A stretch of DNA of 64,000 bases, taken from positions 186,001 through 250,000 of the forward strand of contig JAWWUD010000094.1 in the NCBI GenBank assembly GCA_033964015.1. Direction: 5' to 3'. The stretch comes from Scolanthus callimorphus (Eukaryota > Cnidaria > Anthozoa > Actiniaria > Edwardsiidae). The position numbers and the translations under genes were made by a program. The notes below the pieces were generated by a model that was given only the letters and a program-made list of their open reading frames with translations, was not told the DNA's origin and ran no database searches. Positions 1 to 10,700 of this stretch are shown here, piece after piece; positions within the stretch are counted from its first letter, which is position 1, and each line of letters begins with the position of its first letter.

Positions 1-386
1 TAATACATATGAGAAATCCGATACCTTCCGATACAAGGAATCTTTGTATCTTCGTATCTTTGTATCTTCGTTTCTTTGTATCTTTGCATCTTTAATTGTA
101 TCTTGTATCTCGAAATAGTGCTACCCTTTTTTCGACAAATCTCCCACATTTACCTACATGCAGCGCGCGCGTGCGTTATAGCGGGAATCGTCCATAGGTA
201 AGACAATGAGGGCCCCCTTGACGGAAAATTGTCCACTGTTTCGAGGGTGTTTTTTTGTCGCCTGGGCAGCCAAATCGATCTCAATACTTAAAAAATACTC
301 TGTAGTTTTGAACAAAATGAAAACCTAGCATAATTAACTTATCAAAGCACTGAATTATAGACAAATCTTGAGGATACCGGTAGGAC
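1..386. repeat. Low-complexity TTTGTATC stretch and a MITE fragment
   Basis: Bases 35-110 are a degenerate short repeat of the form TATCTTTG/TATCTTCG. Bases about 130-205 match, in one orientation, the GCTATAACGC inverted-repeat family seen complete at 55308-55482: the same order of GCGCGCG, a GTAGATG-like core and a terminal ATTCCAGC-like end. No gene is visible in this stretch. Confidence 0.6.
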
Positions 387-387
387 T

Positions 388-560
388 AGAGCAGATTTCG
401 TATGACTGTGAAAAGTACCGCCACAAAGTTGTTCCGCGACCGTGACCGTACCGCCACTAGAGATTTCATTCCATCTACAGCAGGCCAGGTTCCGTACCGC
501 CACCGCGACAGTACTGCGCCGCACCGCGGCACTTTTCACAGTCGTACGAAATCTGCTCTA
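388..560. mobile_element. MITE, GAGCRGATTT family, copy 1
   Basis: The element starts GAGCAGATTTCGTATGACTG and ends with its inverted complement at 541-558; TA lies at both edges, as expected for a Tc1/mariner-type TA target duplication. The terminal inverted repeats continue for about 30 bp into a shared GTGAAAAGTACCG motif. The middle is GC-rich, with repeated ACCGCCAC and GACCGTGACCG motifs. A second copy of the same subfamily, in the opposite orientation, lies at 10954-11134 and shares the interior segment CAGCAGGCCAGGTTC. There is no coding capacity. Confidence 0.85.
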
Positions 561-680
561 TAATCCTCACACACAAAGGAGCCCGACGAAGTTTGATCGG
601 CACTCTGTTAAAAGGGCTATGTGCGTCACTAACTTAGTCTTCGGAAGAAAAAATAGAACTTAAATTTGCATTTATATATT

Positions 681-1100
681 GGTCATTCTCGAACCTAGAG
701 CTCCCCGGCTCGTCGCCTCGCAGGGGAGGCTCTGGTGACATCCATTTGAGAGCCTTCGCTGATTGGTCATTCTCGAACCTAGAGCTCCCCAGCTCGTCGC
801 CTCGCAGGGGAGGCTCTGGTGACATCCATTTGAGAGCCTTCGCTGATTGGCCATTCTCGAACCTAGAGCTCCCCGGCTCGTCGCCTCGCAGGAGAGGCTC
901 TGGTGACATCCATTTGAGAGCCTTCGCTGATTGGCCATTCTCGAACCTAGAGCTCCCCGGCTCGTCGCCTCGCAGGGGAGGCTCTGGTGACATCCATTTG
1001 AGAGCCTTCGCTGATTGGCCATTCTCGAACCTAGAGCTCCCCGGCTCGTCGCCTCGCAGGGGAGGCTCTGGTGACATCCATTTGAGGGCCTACGCTGATT
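681..1100. repeat. 84-bp tandem array, five copies
   Basis: Five head-to-tail copies start at 681, 765, 849, 933 and 1017, exactly 84 bp apart. They are almost identical, differing by a few substitutions such as GGTCATT versus GGCCATT. Each unit runs from CATTCTCGAACC through CTCCCCGGCTCGTCGCCTCG to CTGGTGACATCCATTTG. Because 84 is a multiple of three, all frames stay open and give long repetitive translations on both strands; I regard these as artefacts. Parts of the unit recur singly at 1283-1343 (inverted), 11150-11200, 11555-11600 and 43459-43486, so the array is an expansion of a dispersed repeat. Confidence 0.95.
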
Positions 1101-1282
1101 GGCTGAAATGGCGCGCACGCGTAACATAAAAGTAACTTAATCTCACTTTATAAAAACGTATCAGTTAAAATAACACTGGCATTCGTTTCCTAGTCGTCTT
1201 TTCGATCTATGCCTCCGACTTGAACGCTCCAAAAGTAATTATCAGGCATAAAACAACCATTTTCTTATACGCATGCGTCGGT

Positions 1283-1343
1283 GGCTGTCACCAGAGCCTC
1301 CCCCGCGAGGTGACGAGCCGGGGAACTCTGGGTACGAGAATGT
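1283..1343 (-). repeat. Inverted single copy of the 84-bp unit
   Basis: This stretch is the reverse complement of the 84-bp unit found at 681-1100, covering the part from CATTCTCG to GGTGACA with about 90% identity by eye. Together with the array it makes an inverted pair about 180 bp apart, which suggests the array was one terminal arm of a DNA element whose other arm stayed single-copy. Confidence 0.75.
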
Positions 1344-1359
1344 ATATTGGTTATCTTCC

Positions 1360-1570
1360 GTATGTCATAGCTTTCGTTATGAAATTTCTAAGTTTGAAAA
1401 CTGTACAGCTAGGTAAGAAATACAAAATACCATTTTGCAATCCAATTCAATCAGCTCCAAAACACACGAAAATGCCCGAAATGTGTATTATCTAACAGCT
1501 GGAAGGTTATTTAACAACCTAGATGATTATCTTGCTCATTTCGTGTGAAATTGAATCTATCTAAGCTTCC
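1360..1570. repeat. Dispersed repeat related to 7070-7310 and 16762-17452
   Basis: Shared landmarks in the same order are AGCTTTCG, a GTTTGAAAACTG motif, CACACGAAAAT, a GAAAGGTTATTTAACAA-like motif, a GATTAT box, CTTGTGAA/CGTGTGAA, and an AATTAA..CGTG end. Copies at 7070-7310, 16762-17104 and 17112-17452 show the same order. The rest of 1570-2285 contains no feature I can name; it is presumably upstream sequence of the receptor that follows. Confidence 0.6.
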
Positions 1571-2285
1571 TAAATTAACTCGTGGGATGGAAAAAGTAGA
1601 CATGATGCAATGCACTCAGGCGCCGAACAATGGGGTTTTACACCACTTTTCCACAAAATTTAAAAGCGAAGTTATATGAATCATTAGCAAAGTAAACATA
1701 GTGTTTCCGCACTTATGAAATCATTTACATATCTCCTCCATCCCACAGGAAAAGGCAAGCGAGAAAGCGTCATTTGTTAATGAAACCATGCGAATGAGCT
1801 GCCTCATTGGACAGCTGAAAAAAATGTGTTTTTCTTTATTTTCTTCATTTTAGTTGCCTTGTTTGCGTTAGTTTGACGAAATGTCAAAAGCGTTTCGCAT
1901 CACTAAAAAGCTTTAGCTAAAGAAATTGTTAAGCTGACGCTTAAAAAATATTTCACTCTCGGGAGGGTCGCCCATGCAAACTGTGGCTCATCCCTTGTGA
2001 AAGTCGGGAAGAATAAACGTTCGCATTGCGAGTTAATTTATTATCGCTGGATTTCTTGATTACACAGTGATCAAGGTTCAATTACTTCCATGACTGTTTC
2101 TGATTGCTTTAGACAGTTCCGATATCTTCCATTCCTCTTCTGAAGTTTGGTTTTTGCTTTAAGGATTTGTGCGCCACAAACAGAAGAAGTAGAAGATCAT
2201 AAGGACGACGTTGAAGTAAGACGAAGTCTAGATGGAATGATGTTATCGAGCGAAACCTGCCCTTTCGAATAACACAAGTGCTTCT

Positions 2286-3339
2286 ATGCCATGCTTTGTG
2301 ACAAATATGAATTTCACTTCACCAAATGAGATGATCAACGCCTCAGGAAGCGATCACCTCAATTGTGGTTCAACCGGCGGATCAGGAGAGCACGAGCGTG
2401 CTAAAGTAATCGCTCTTCTGTTGGTGTATTTATTTGGGATGTTTTCCAATTTGGCGATCACTGGATGTGTAACAACCAACAAGCTGCCAGCAAAGAACAT
2501 GAATATAATCATTGCAAATATGGCAGTGGCGGATTTTATATTTCTATTCTTCTACTGGTTGTCTCTTCTAGACGCTCTCCTTGGGTTTTCACTTTTTACA
2601 AACTATGAAGGCACCTCGGGACGAGTGAACTGCAAATTGGGGCGTTTCCTCCTCAATGTCACCCCTTTGTTTCTCAGATATCTCTCCTCGTCTTATCAGT
2701 CGAACGCAGAAAAGCTGTATCAGTTCGGATCCGAATGGAGCCATTTACCAGGCGAGCTATGGTGCTTCTCATTGCTATGACCTGGATCGTATCGGTATCG
2801 CTTAACGTGCACATTTTGTTTGTATTCGACACAGTTAGTGTTGATAGTGGTATAGTCGAGTGCACTGATAACATCGCGAAGCCCATTATTGGAGCAATTT
2901 ATCACATGTATATATATTCATCAACATTGCAGTGCTGACCATCAACATAACAATCATACGAAAACTTCGCGTTACTCAATTTGATAAGCACCTTCCTGAA
3001 AATCAACAAATACATCGTGTCCAACGCCTGCAGTCCGCGGTAAAAATGATCTTATCATCTCTACTTCTGAGCTCCTTGTGTTGGCTGCCATTTTACATTT
3101 TCCGTTTTGTCCAACTTGCCTATGAATCCATGGACAAAACATTCCCCCCTACGTGTGTGGATATAGAGGCTGTCTTCAATGCCCTCATGGTGTTGCTGAC
3201 TTTAAATGCAGCATTGAACCCAATAATACCCTTTATATTTCTTAGTGATTTTCGTACTTCTCTAAAAGAAACAATATGCAGGGTGACTATGAACCTTCAA
3301 AATGGACAGTTTTCTCATGGAGAACCACCGACCGGTTAG
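2286..3339 (+). pseudogene. Class A (rhodopsin-like) GPCR, two frameshifts
   Basis: A seven-transmembrane receptor is readable across three frames. Frame one gives the N-terminus, TM1 (VIALLLVYLFGMFSNLAI, with the GN-type Asn), TM2 (NMAVADFIFLF, the LxxxD motif) and the conserved Cys before TM3. Frame two, from about 2664, gives the TM3 end with VERRKAVS in the E/DRY position and TM4. Frame three, from about 2918, gives TM5, TM6 (LCWLPFYIF, CWxP) and TM7 (LNAALNPIIPFIF, an NPxxP variant of NPxxY). The first break is one base short in a C run (about 2662-2665); the second is in a TATATAT run. The order resembles peptide-type receptors; the ligand cannot be told. The stop codon falls in a SINE, so the native C-terminus may be lost. 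It could be a live gene with assembly errors. Confidence 0.8.
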
Positions 3340-3510
3340 CTGGTTGGGTAGAGCGCTGGTCTGGAGCGGGCAGGTCCGGTGGGTTCGTACCTCGGCAGGG
3401 TCTTTTCTAAATGATTGAGGAGAAGATACTGCTTTAAAATGTACTTGTGATGGAAATATGCTTTGAAAGTTTGAAGGTATAATAAAGAGTAAAAAAGTGG
3501 AAGGCTTGAA
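3325..3510 (+). repeat. tRNA-derived SINE
   Basis: The segment carries a good RNA polymerase III promoter: an A-box-like TTAGCTGGTTGGGTAGAGCG at 3336-3355 and a B-box-like GGTGGGTTCGTACC at 3378-3391, spaced as in a tRNA gene. A clean tRNA cloverleaf does not follow. The sequence instead runs into an unrelated A/T-rich body ending near AATAAAGAGTAAAAAAG (about 3481-3497), which fits a SINE. It starts inside the receptor reading frame and supplies its TAG stop. Confidence 0.6.
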
Positions 3511-3619
3511 TCTTGCAGTCTCAGTATTTCACTGTCGCGGCTTGACCTAACACCCATGCGCATACATTCTTGGCAACCTGTTGTTGCCTGATTTCGCGTC
3601 TTCGCGCGTACTTCCAACA

Positions 3620-3885
3620 CAACGTTTAGGCTAATCCCCCTCTTCCCGCCTCTTCTTGCCCTTTCTCACCCACCTCTGACAGGAATCTTAGGCTAATCTC
3701 GCCCCTTCTTGCCCCTTCCCGCCCACCTCTGACAGGTGGTTTCGGCTAATCTCACTTCTTCTTACCCCTTCCCACCCACCTCTGACAGGAATTTTAGGTT
3801 AATGTCGCCTCTTCTTGCTCCTTCTCGTCCACCTCTGACGGGTGGTATCGGCTAATCTCACCTCTTCTCGCCCACCCACACACTT
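3620..3885. repeat. 53-bp minisatellite, about five copies
   Basis: The motif ACCTCTGACAGG recurs at about 3672, 3725, 3778 and 3831, always 53 bp apart, within a pyrimidine-rich unit of the form CTAATCTCGCC..CTTCTTGCCCCTTCCCGCCC. The array decays into related CTTGCCC/TATTCTCACC sequence up to about 4030. From there to the SDR gene at 4724 I see only non-coding sequence with short repeats, such as GTTGCAACA-type motifs at 4200-4450. Confidence 0.85.
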
Positions 3886-4723
3886 TTCTTGTATTCTCAC
3901 CTAATAGTCTTGCGCCCTTTGCTTACCCTTTCTTGCTGTGCAAAATTTTATATTCTCACCTTTTCGTGCGCTTCCCAGCCCTTTGCCGACAGCAGGTTTC
4001 CCCTTGAAATTTCTATTCTCGCCTATTCAGTCTTTCAGCGGGAATAGTCTTGGTCCAGTAAGAGGCCTAACAAGATTGTTGCGGAGATTCTAGCACCCTG
4101 CAAGTTTATTAGCTAGCAAATTTGTTTGCGTGTATGGCATTTTGCAAAAAAAAGTCTGACAGAAAAAAGCCTCTCCTCCGAGAACATCGTAGCAGTTTTG
4201 TTTCTGCTGAGGTTGTATGAGCTACTGTCGCAACACACGGGAAGACGTGTTTGCTGCAACATATGGAAACCGGCGGCGCTCGCGACTTCTGCAACGCGCT
4301 GCTTCTCTTGCGACTGCTGCAACTCAGGAATCGCCCGTGTTCTATATCCTCTACAGCTGCAACTGGAGTTTCGCGACTGCTACGACACTCTGTTTGCACT
4401 CTGTTCTTGCTGTCGCAGAACAACTTTGTTCACAATAGCTGTTGCATAACAAGTCTGTTCACGACAGCTTAACATAATGGAAACGAGCCGTTAGAAATTT
4501 GGCTTCTCAAGAAACCTACCTGCCTATTGATTTTGAAAATTCATAGCTCTGCCAAATGGGATCTGTTCGAGCCACCTTAATTTATGCAGCGATAATGTGA
4601 TTTACATAACAACTGCTCAGAAGCTGTCGGCACTGGAATTAGACACCCGGGATCGCATTGTTAGGCCAAAACCACGGTACAAATATTGTTCAATCTGTGG
4701 GACAAGACGAGTAGAACCTCAGA

Positions 4724-7700
4724 ATGAGTCGTTTGCTAATTTTCATGATTTTATTTGCTACAACTCTTACATCTTCTTTAATCTACCTCATCATAAATTA
4801 CCAAGATGCAGATTTCACCGTTTATTTCTACAAGAAATTTGGCGCCGATCCAAATGAAGTTTTGCGCGGCAAAGTTGTATGGATAACCGGAGCATCGAGC
4901 GGGATTGGAGAAGCGCTAGCTTACAAGTTCGTAAAGCACGGAAGCAAGCTCGTGTTGTCTGCTAGAAGGGTCAAAGAATTGGAACGTGTTAAGGGCAACT
5001 GCATCGGTGAGTAAAATCCGCTTGTATTTAGTGTCAGTAAAGTGTGCGCAACAAGATTTATGATCACTTCACGCATTATTATTTACGCTTATGCTGCTTA
5101 GTGCCCGGGAAGTTTCACTTTGCCCTGTCTCTTTCGTGTTCTTTTTGAATTATTTACACTTTGTGATAACTCTTTGTGATTTGCAAGCTGTCAGTATGGT
5201 ACTCGTCAGTCTTGCGTTGCCTATCATCTATCAATTTTGTGCCACTTAACCTCGTCAAAGCTCTGGTTGTTTAAATACACAGGTAAGCGGCCACCTCGGA
5301 AACAAATAATTGTGGTCCTTGACTACTGAGAGGTGGTCGCACAACTTTCCATGACTTTATCGGCGAAGTAGGCCCGGAATAGAGCAACGCCTGATGCTGG
5401 GAGAGACACCTGCGGTTCGTGATTTTATAACGTTTCGAGTATCCCTCCAAATATCAAAGTGCTTTTTTTCGGCGATAAAATGGAATAAAGTCATAGAAAA
5501 TTGTTTTAGCTGCCCCCCTCCCCCGAGTTTAGTTCCTACTGCTTTTATGATATAGCATTTACTATTTCATACAAGTAATATAGCTATCGGTGAAAAAGAG
5601 CATAGTTTTTAGCCGATCAGAGTGCTTTAGTTGCATCAGTTGTGGTCACGTACAAAATCGTGTTCATTTTCGGAGCTGTTCGCTTAAGAGAGAAGAGTGA
5701 CCAATAATATTTTTACCTGAACCTTGTTGAGAAGTCTATAACCTGCTTTGCGTCGTCATGGAAACGAGTACCTTTGCATAGAAAAGAACACAAGTTTCCT
5801 GCATCTAAGACACATACCTCTCAGCAAGGTATTTTTCTCACGATTGTTTGGCAGGATATATTTGTTTGAATTGATTCAGCGAGCAACTGATGAATTATTT
5901 GTCAGCTTATTCCAGCTCAGTGCACACATTCGCACGGGGGTGCAAAAAGTAAAGATCAACTAAAACATTTGCATATTATATCGACATCTCTGTTTCTAAA
6001 ATTACACAATGCACGAATGAATCATGATAAACATAACTACAGCTGAGTTTGTATTTCAGAATGTATTTATTTTAACTTGGTTATGGTAATAGTTGGGCAT
6101 GAGGTTTCTTGAGATATTTTAGTGCAGATTTTCATCGAATCTCGTTTTCCCACGTCATAAGGTAAACGTGTTTATCCAAAGCTTGTAGAAATTCAAAATG
6201 ATTTATCTTGGACATTATTGATTTTGCTAGGTAGACTTTTGATACTGCCGACCAAACGACCTTGGCATCGCGCCGACTCGCCCGGTCCATAATGCATTGC
6301 TTCGCCGCCATTTTCGAGCGCATTTTACCATACAAACGCTAGACATAGACAAGCTCGTGCTATGAGAATTCCTTTGCATCAAGTCATAGTTTCTGATGAA
6401 ATGATTGATGGGCAGGTTGTGATGATGATGATGATGATGATGATGTCTGTTGATAATGATGATGTTTGCACTTGTATACCGCAATATCCATATCAGTGTT
6501 CAATGCGGTTTACAGTATGTGAGGTGTCTGATCTGCAGTTTAAAGCGGCACTGTCACCAAGTCACCGGGTTGTTTCAACAAAATATTATAAAATAAGACC
6601 AGTGATCTACATAAACAACTCAGAATCCTGCGTATGCTGTTATTATGTCCTAGAAAGAAAAATGAACTAAAACGTGCATTACTACCAAAACCGGTAGACT
6701 GCTTTTTCAGCTCGAGAAAAAGCACTCGTCTCCAGACAAAAACATTCACGATGTAGTTTGAATTCCTTTGTTGAGGTCAGCGATGCGTGCAAGTCAAATA
6801 TTTTATTTGGCAATTTTTCGAACTAAAAACACAAGAAAAGCCATCTGCTTGTGTTCTAATAATTTTATGGGGTAAAGAAACACAAATCAGTTTATTATTT
6901 CCCGAAACTTTAAGTTTTTGTTTGCCAGAGACACAACGCATGAATGATTTCGCGTGAAGGAATGCCAGCAGACTCGTTAACGTTTTTTTGTGAGACGAGT
7001 GCTTTTTGTCGAGCCCGATAAACAGTCTACCGGTTTCGGTAGTATATAAGCAGTCTTCGTAAGATTTGATAGCTTTCGCTATCAAATTTCCAAGTTTGAA
7101 AACTGTTCAGCCTGATACGAAATAAAAAATGTAATTTCACAATCCAATTCCATCCGCTCGATAGCACACGAAAATACTCCAAATTTGTACTTATCTTGTA
7201 GCTGAAAGGTTATTTAACAAACCTAGACGATTATTTTGTTCAATTCTTGTGAATCTGACTGCATTTAAGCTATTAAATTAACCTTAAAATCGTGTAAAAT
7301 GGTGACAGTGCCCATTTAAGGCCGACGCCTATTTTCCGCCTGTGTCAGCCGCCTTTGACAGCATAGCAACATAACATGTATAACATACCAAGTCCGAGAA
7401 AGTATCCGTTTCTATCGGCTGATTTAGACAATATAGAGCAATGTTCTCGATTGAATTTGGTAAATCCAATCGGAAACTTTATTTTTAGATGTTCATTAAG
7501 ATATTTCTACACGTAATTCGTCTTCTAATATGGAGCGAAAACAATAACAAAGGTCGAGCTGACACGGGCTCTTGAACGCCCCCAGGGGCGTAGCCAGGGG
7601 GTCGAGGGGGGGGGGGCTTTCTAGGAAATTTTCCCATACATTTACTGTATTTGCTGGAGAAAATTTGAGCATTTTCGTCCCATGTTTTCACTATCCGGCC

Positions 7701-10700
7701 CCCCCTTAAGAAATTCCTGGCTACGCCGCTGGTCCCCCACACTACTATACACGTTTGATGTAGTAGAGTGAGAGACGGGGCCTTAGCTCATTGTCTTATC
7801 GGGTGATTCGTCTCCTATCTTCTTGCACGTTACGATCTTTCAGCTCTCGCCAAGAAGCTGCGTATCACATCATTAACTCACAAGATGTGATGGTTTTACC
7901 TCTGGATCTCCAAAAGTACGACACACACAAAGCTCTTGCGGGTGAAGTGATAAAATCTTTCAAACAGGTGAGTTTGTAAAAAACCGTTACTTTAAAAGCA
8001 CTTCAGAAAAACCTGTCATTGACTCTCCCCACGATTTGTCACATTTTGTCACAAATCCAAGATGGCGGCCAAGCGAAAGCAAACTCGCGTTTGTCGACCT
8101 AACCTAAAACTACTCTTCAACGTCTGCGAGCAGGTTACCCTGGATCCGCCCCTGCTGCCACTTGAGGCTACGACAACAACATCGCAAATACTCTTGTTTT
8201 ATAGATTTTTTTGATTGAGAGAAATGGTAGGCAATTCATTCAATTGATCAAGGCTAACCTCATAATAATAATGCCCTAGGCCTCCCTAAGTCTCGTGTGA
8301 TATTGTTCGTGTAAGTTCTTGCACTGATGAAAAACAAAAGATTTCATCACGCAAACAGGCCAGTAGCTTAAATCTTTTGAAAGGGGTTCGTTTTCCCTAC
8401 GTTTTCACGAGGGAAGTTTTTTTTAATTGTTTTCCTTGTCACGATCGATATCTTTAGTTTCTTGGTTAGTTTATGAGGTAAAATACTTTTGGCCACGGGG
8501 CGTTCGTTCGTACCCTCTGCACCCCTTTCGTACGGTTATGGCAAATCGCATTTGACTAGAGAAAATACCAAGGTCAGATTTGAGACTTCGAACTTCGAGC
8601 ACTTGAAAACCAGCAGCACAAGTGCACTTCAAATAACTCGTTACGTTAGTAGTCACTAATCATTCGTGACACATGTTCTCATCTACTTGAGTTCATCAAG
8701 GGTAGTATCACGAAACCCTACACGGGCACGCAACGGATCCCCCATCGGTAACCCTGGCGTTCTGGTGGGTTCCCTGTTGTTGGTAGGCCTCGCGCTTCCG
8801 CACACTTCCTCGCGGTCCGTCTCCTAGCACAGGAAGGCCGCACAGCAGAACGCCAGGGATGCCTTGAACCTTTCACCGTACCTTACGCATTTTATAGTCG
8901 AGGTCGGCTCGTTGGGTGCCTGTATCCATGGCTAAAAAAGAGTACGTCTTCATTTCAGGTTGACATTCTAGTGAACAATGCAGCCATATTCCAGCTTGCC
9001 TGGGCGAAAAACCTACCCTTGGCTATTGACAAGAAACTCGTGGACACAAATTACCTTGGAACGGTGTCCATAACCAAAGCTGTTTTGCCGCACATGATAG
9101 AAAGGAAATCTGGGCACATTGCAGTTGTGAACAGCGGTGTTGGAAAGCACGGTAAACCAAGCAAATACAGGGCAATTATTTTAGAGCGGATTTCAGATGA
9201 CTTTCGAAAGTAAATCAGACTTTTCTACGCGTTCCTATTGGTTGAGGTCTTTGAACCTTTGTTTAATCAGCCAATGAGAATACAAAGAAAAAACAAGCCC
9301 ACGGTTTTTCTTGGGTCACGACCAAACGCAAGTCGTACTTACTTCGCCTCCTGATTGGTTGGTTGTTGAATCGGTTTCGATCCTGATTGGCTAAGTGTAT
9401 TTACTTGCGTTTTTTCGACACTCATCTGAAATCCGCTCAAATAAGAAAATTTGTACTCCCACTTTCTTTACTTAAAGGGAGCCTGTCACGCAACTGCGCA
9501 GCTGTTCTGCGCATCTCAAATCAGAGAAGTGTCGTCCCGTAACGATGGCCAGCTAAGGCTAAAAACCTCGTAAACAAATCGTATATGATGTCGATGTTTC
9601 TCGATCCATCGGACAATTTATTTCTTACCTTTACATATTCATATCAGGTATCTGATAGGATGGTCTAATGAGTTTTACTGATGAGTCAATATGATCGCTC
9701 CTGGAGCATGCGCGTATCGTGTCAGGCTCCCTTTAAGGCCTCGCGTTTCTAAAAAATGGTCGAGGAAGTGGCAGTGGTAATTCCTAATTTTAAGCTAGAG
9801 TGTCACGGAGAATTGTGTAATTCAATATGTAATTCACGTTGAACGTCTCAATAGGACAGCACTTTTATCCTTTCTCTCCTGGCCACACTCATGTGACTCT
9901 TTTTTATCTGTTCCTCATTTTAGGCTATCCGCTCTGTTCATCATATTCAGCAACGAAGTTTGCCTTAAAGGTAAATAATAGAGCAATAGAGTTGATGTTC
10001 GCGGGCATAAATATGTGTTGGGCTCGAGTCAGGCTCATTTTAGCCCGAGCGCTGCGGAAGGCCCCGGGGTTCGAGATCGCCATCGCCATCGCCTTGGATT
10101 TGGATCGCGCGCTCCAAAATTCAAGATGGCGGCGGTGATCCCTTAACGGGTTTCCCGCCAAAAAACAACGCGCGCTCCAAAATTCAAGATGGCGGCGGTG
10201 ATCCCTTAACGGGTTTCCCGCCAAAAACAACGCGCGCTCCACCGCCTGCAAGCAGGCTAGCCACAATGACACTAGTTTTGATATGGATTCCTCAGGGCTA
10301 CTTCGAGTCTCTACGCCTGGAGTTGTTGACCCACAATATCGAAGTGTCATCCATGTTTCTCGGCACCGTATCGACAGACATTTGGGGAAAAGCCCACACT
10401 TCGACACCAGGCAAGGTACGAGGTTACAAAATATCCCACAATTGATCTCTCTACAAGAGTTGCACTAGTCAACCACTCCTTTGTTATTCTTTTCATTCAA
10501 AATAACATCTACAAACAAAATTTTATACTTGATTTACCCAAATACAATCGCAAATGTCGCACTAAATTGTCTAAATCAGCCGATGGAAATGGATGCTTTC
10601 TCTGACTCGGTATGTTGCTAGGCTGACAAAATGGCTGATGAGGTTTTTTTATCAGGAACAGGAGTAAACATTTGAATTAGCATAAATGGGAAGGAGATAG

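Noticed and set aside
634..1129. Long open frames on both strands over the 84-bp array (up to 151 residues, repetitive)
   Set aside because: The unit length is a multiple of three, so every frame without a stop stays open. The three overlapping frames cannot all be genes, and the DNA unit also occurs singly in non-coding places.
3330..3400. A true tRNA gene
   Set aside because: A- and B-box-like motifs are present, but acceptor and anticodon stems do not pair, and the sequence runs on into a SINE body.
6227..6484. Poly-His/poly-Met frames near 6420
   Set aside because: They come from a (GAT)n microsatellite inside an intron.
8751..8862. Small element with CCCTGGCGTTCTG / CAGAACGCCAGGG ends
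   Set aside because: Only a 13-bp inverted match without target duplication or second copy, so it was not listed as a feature.
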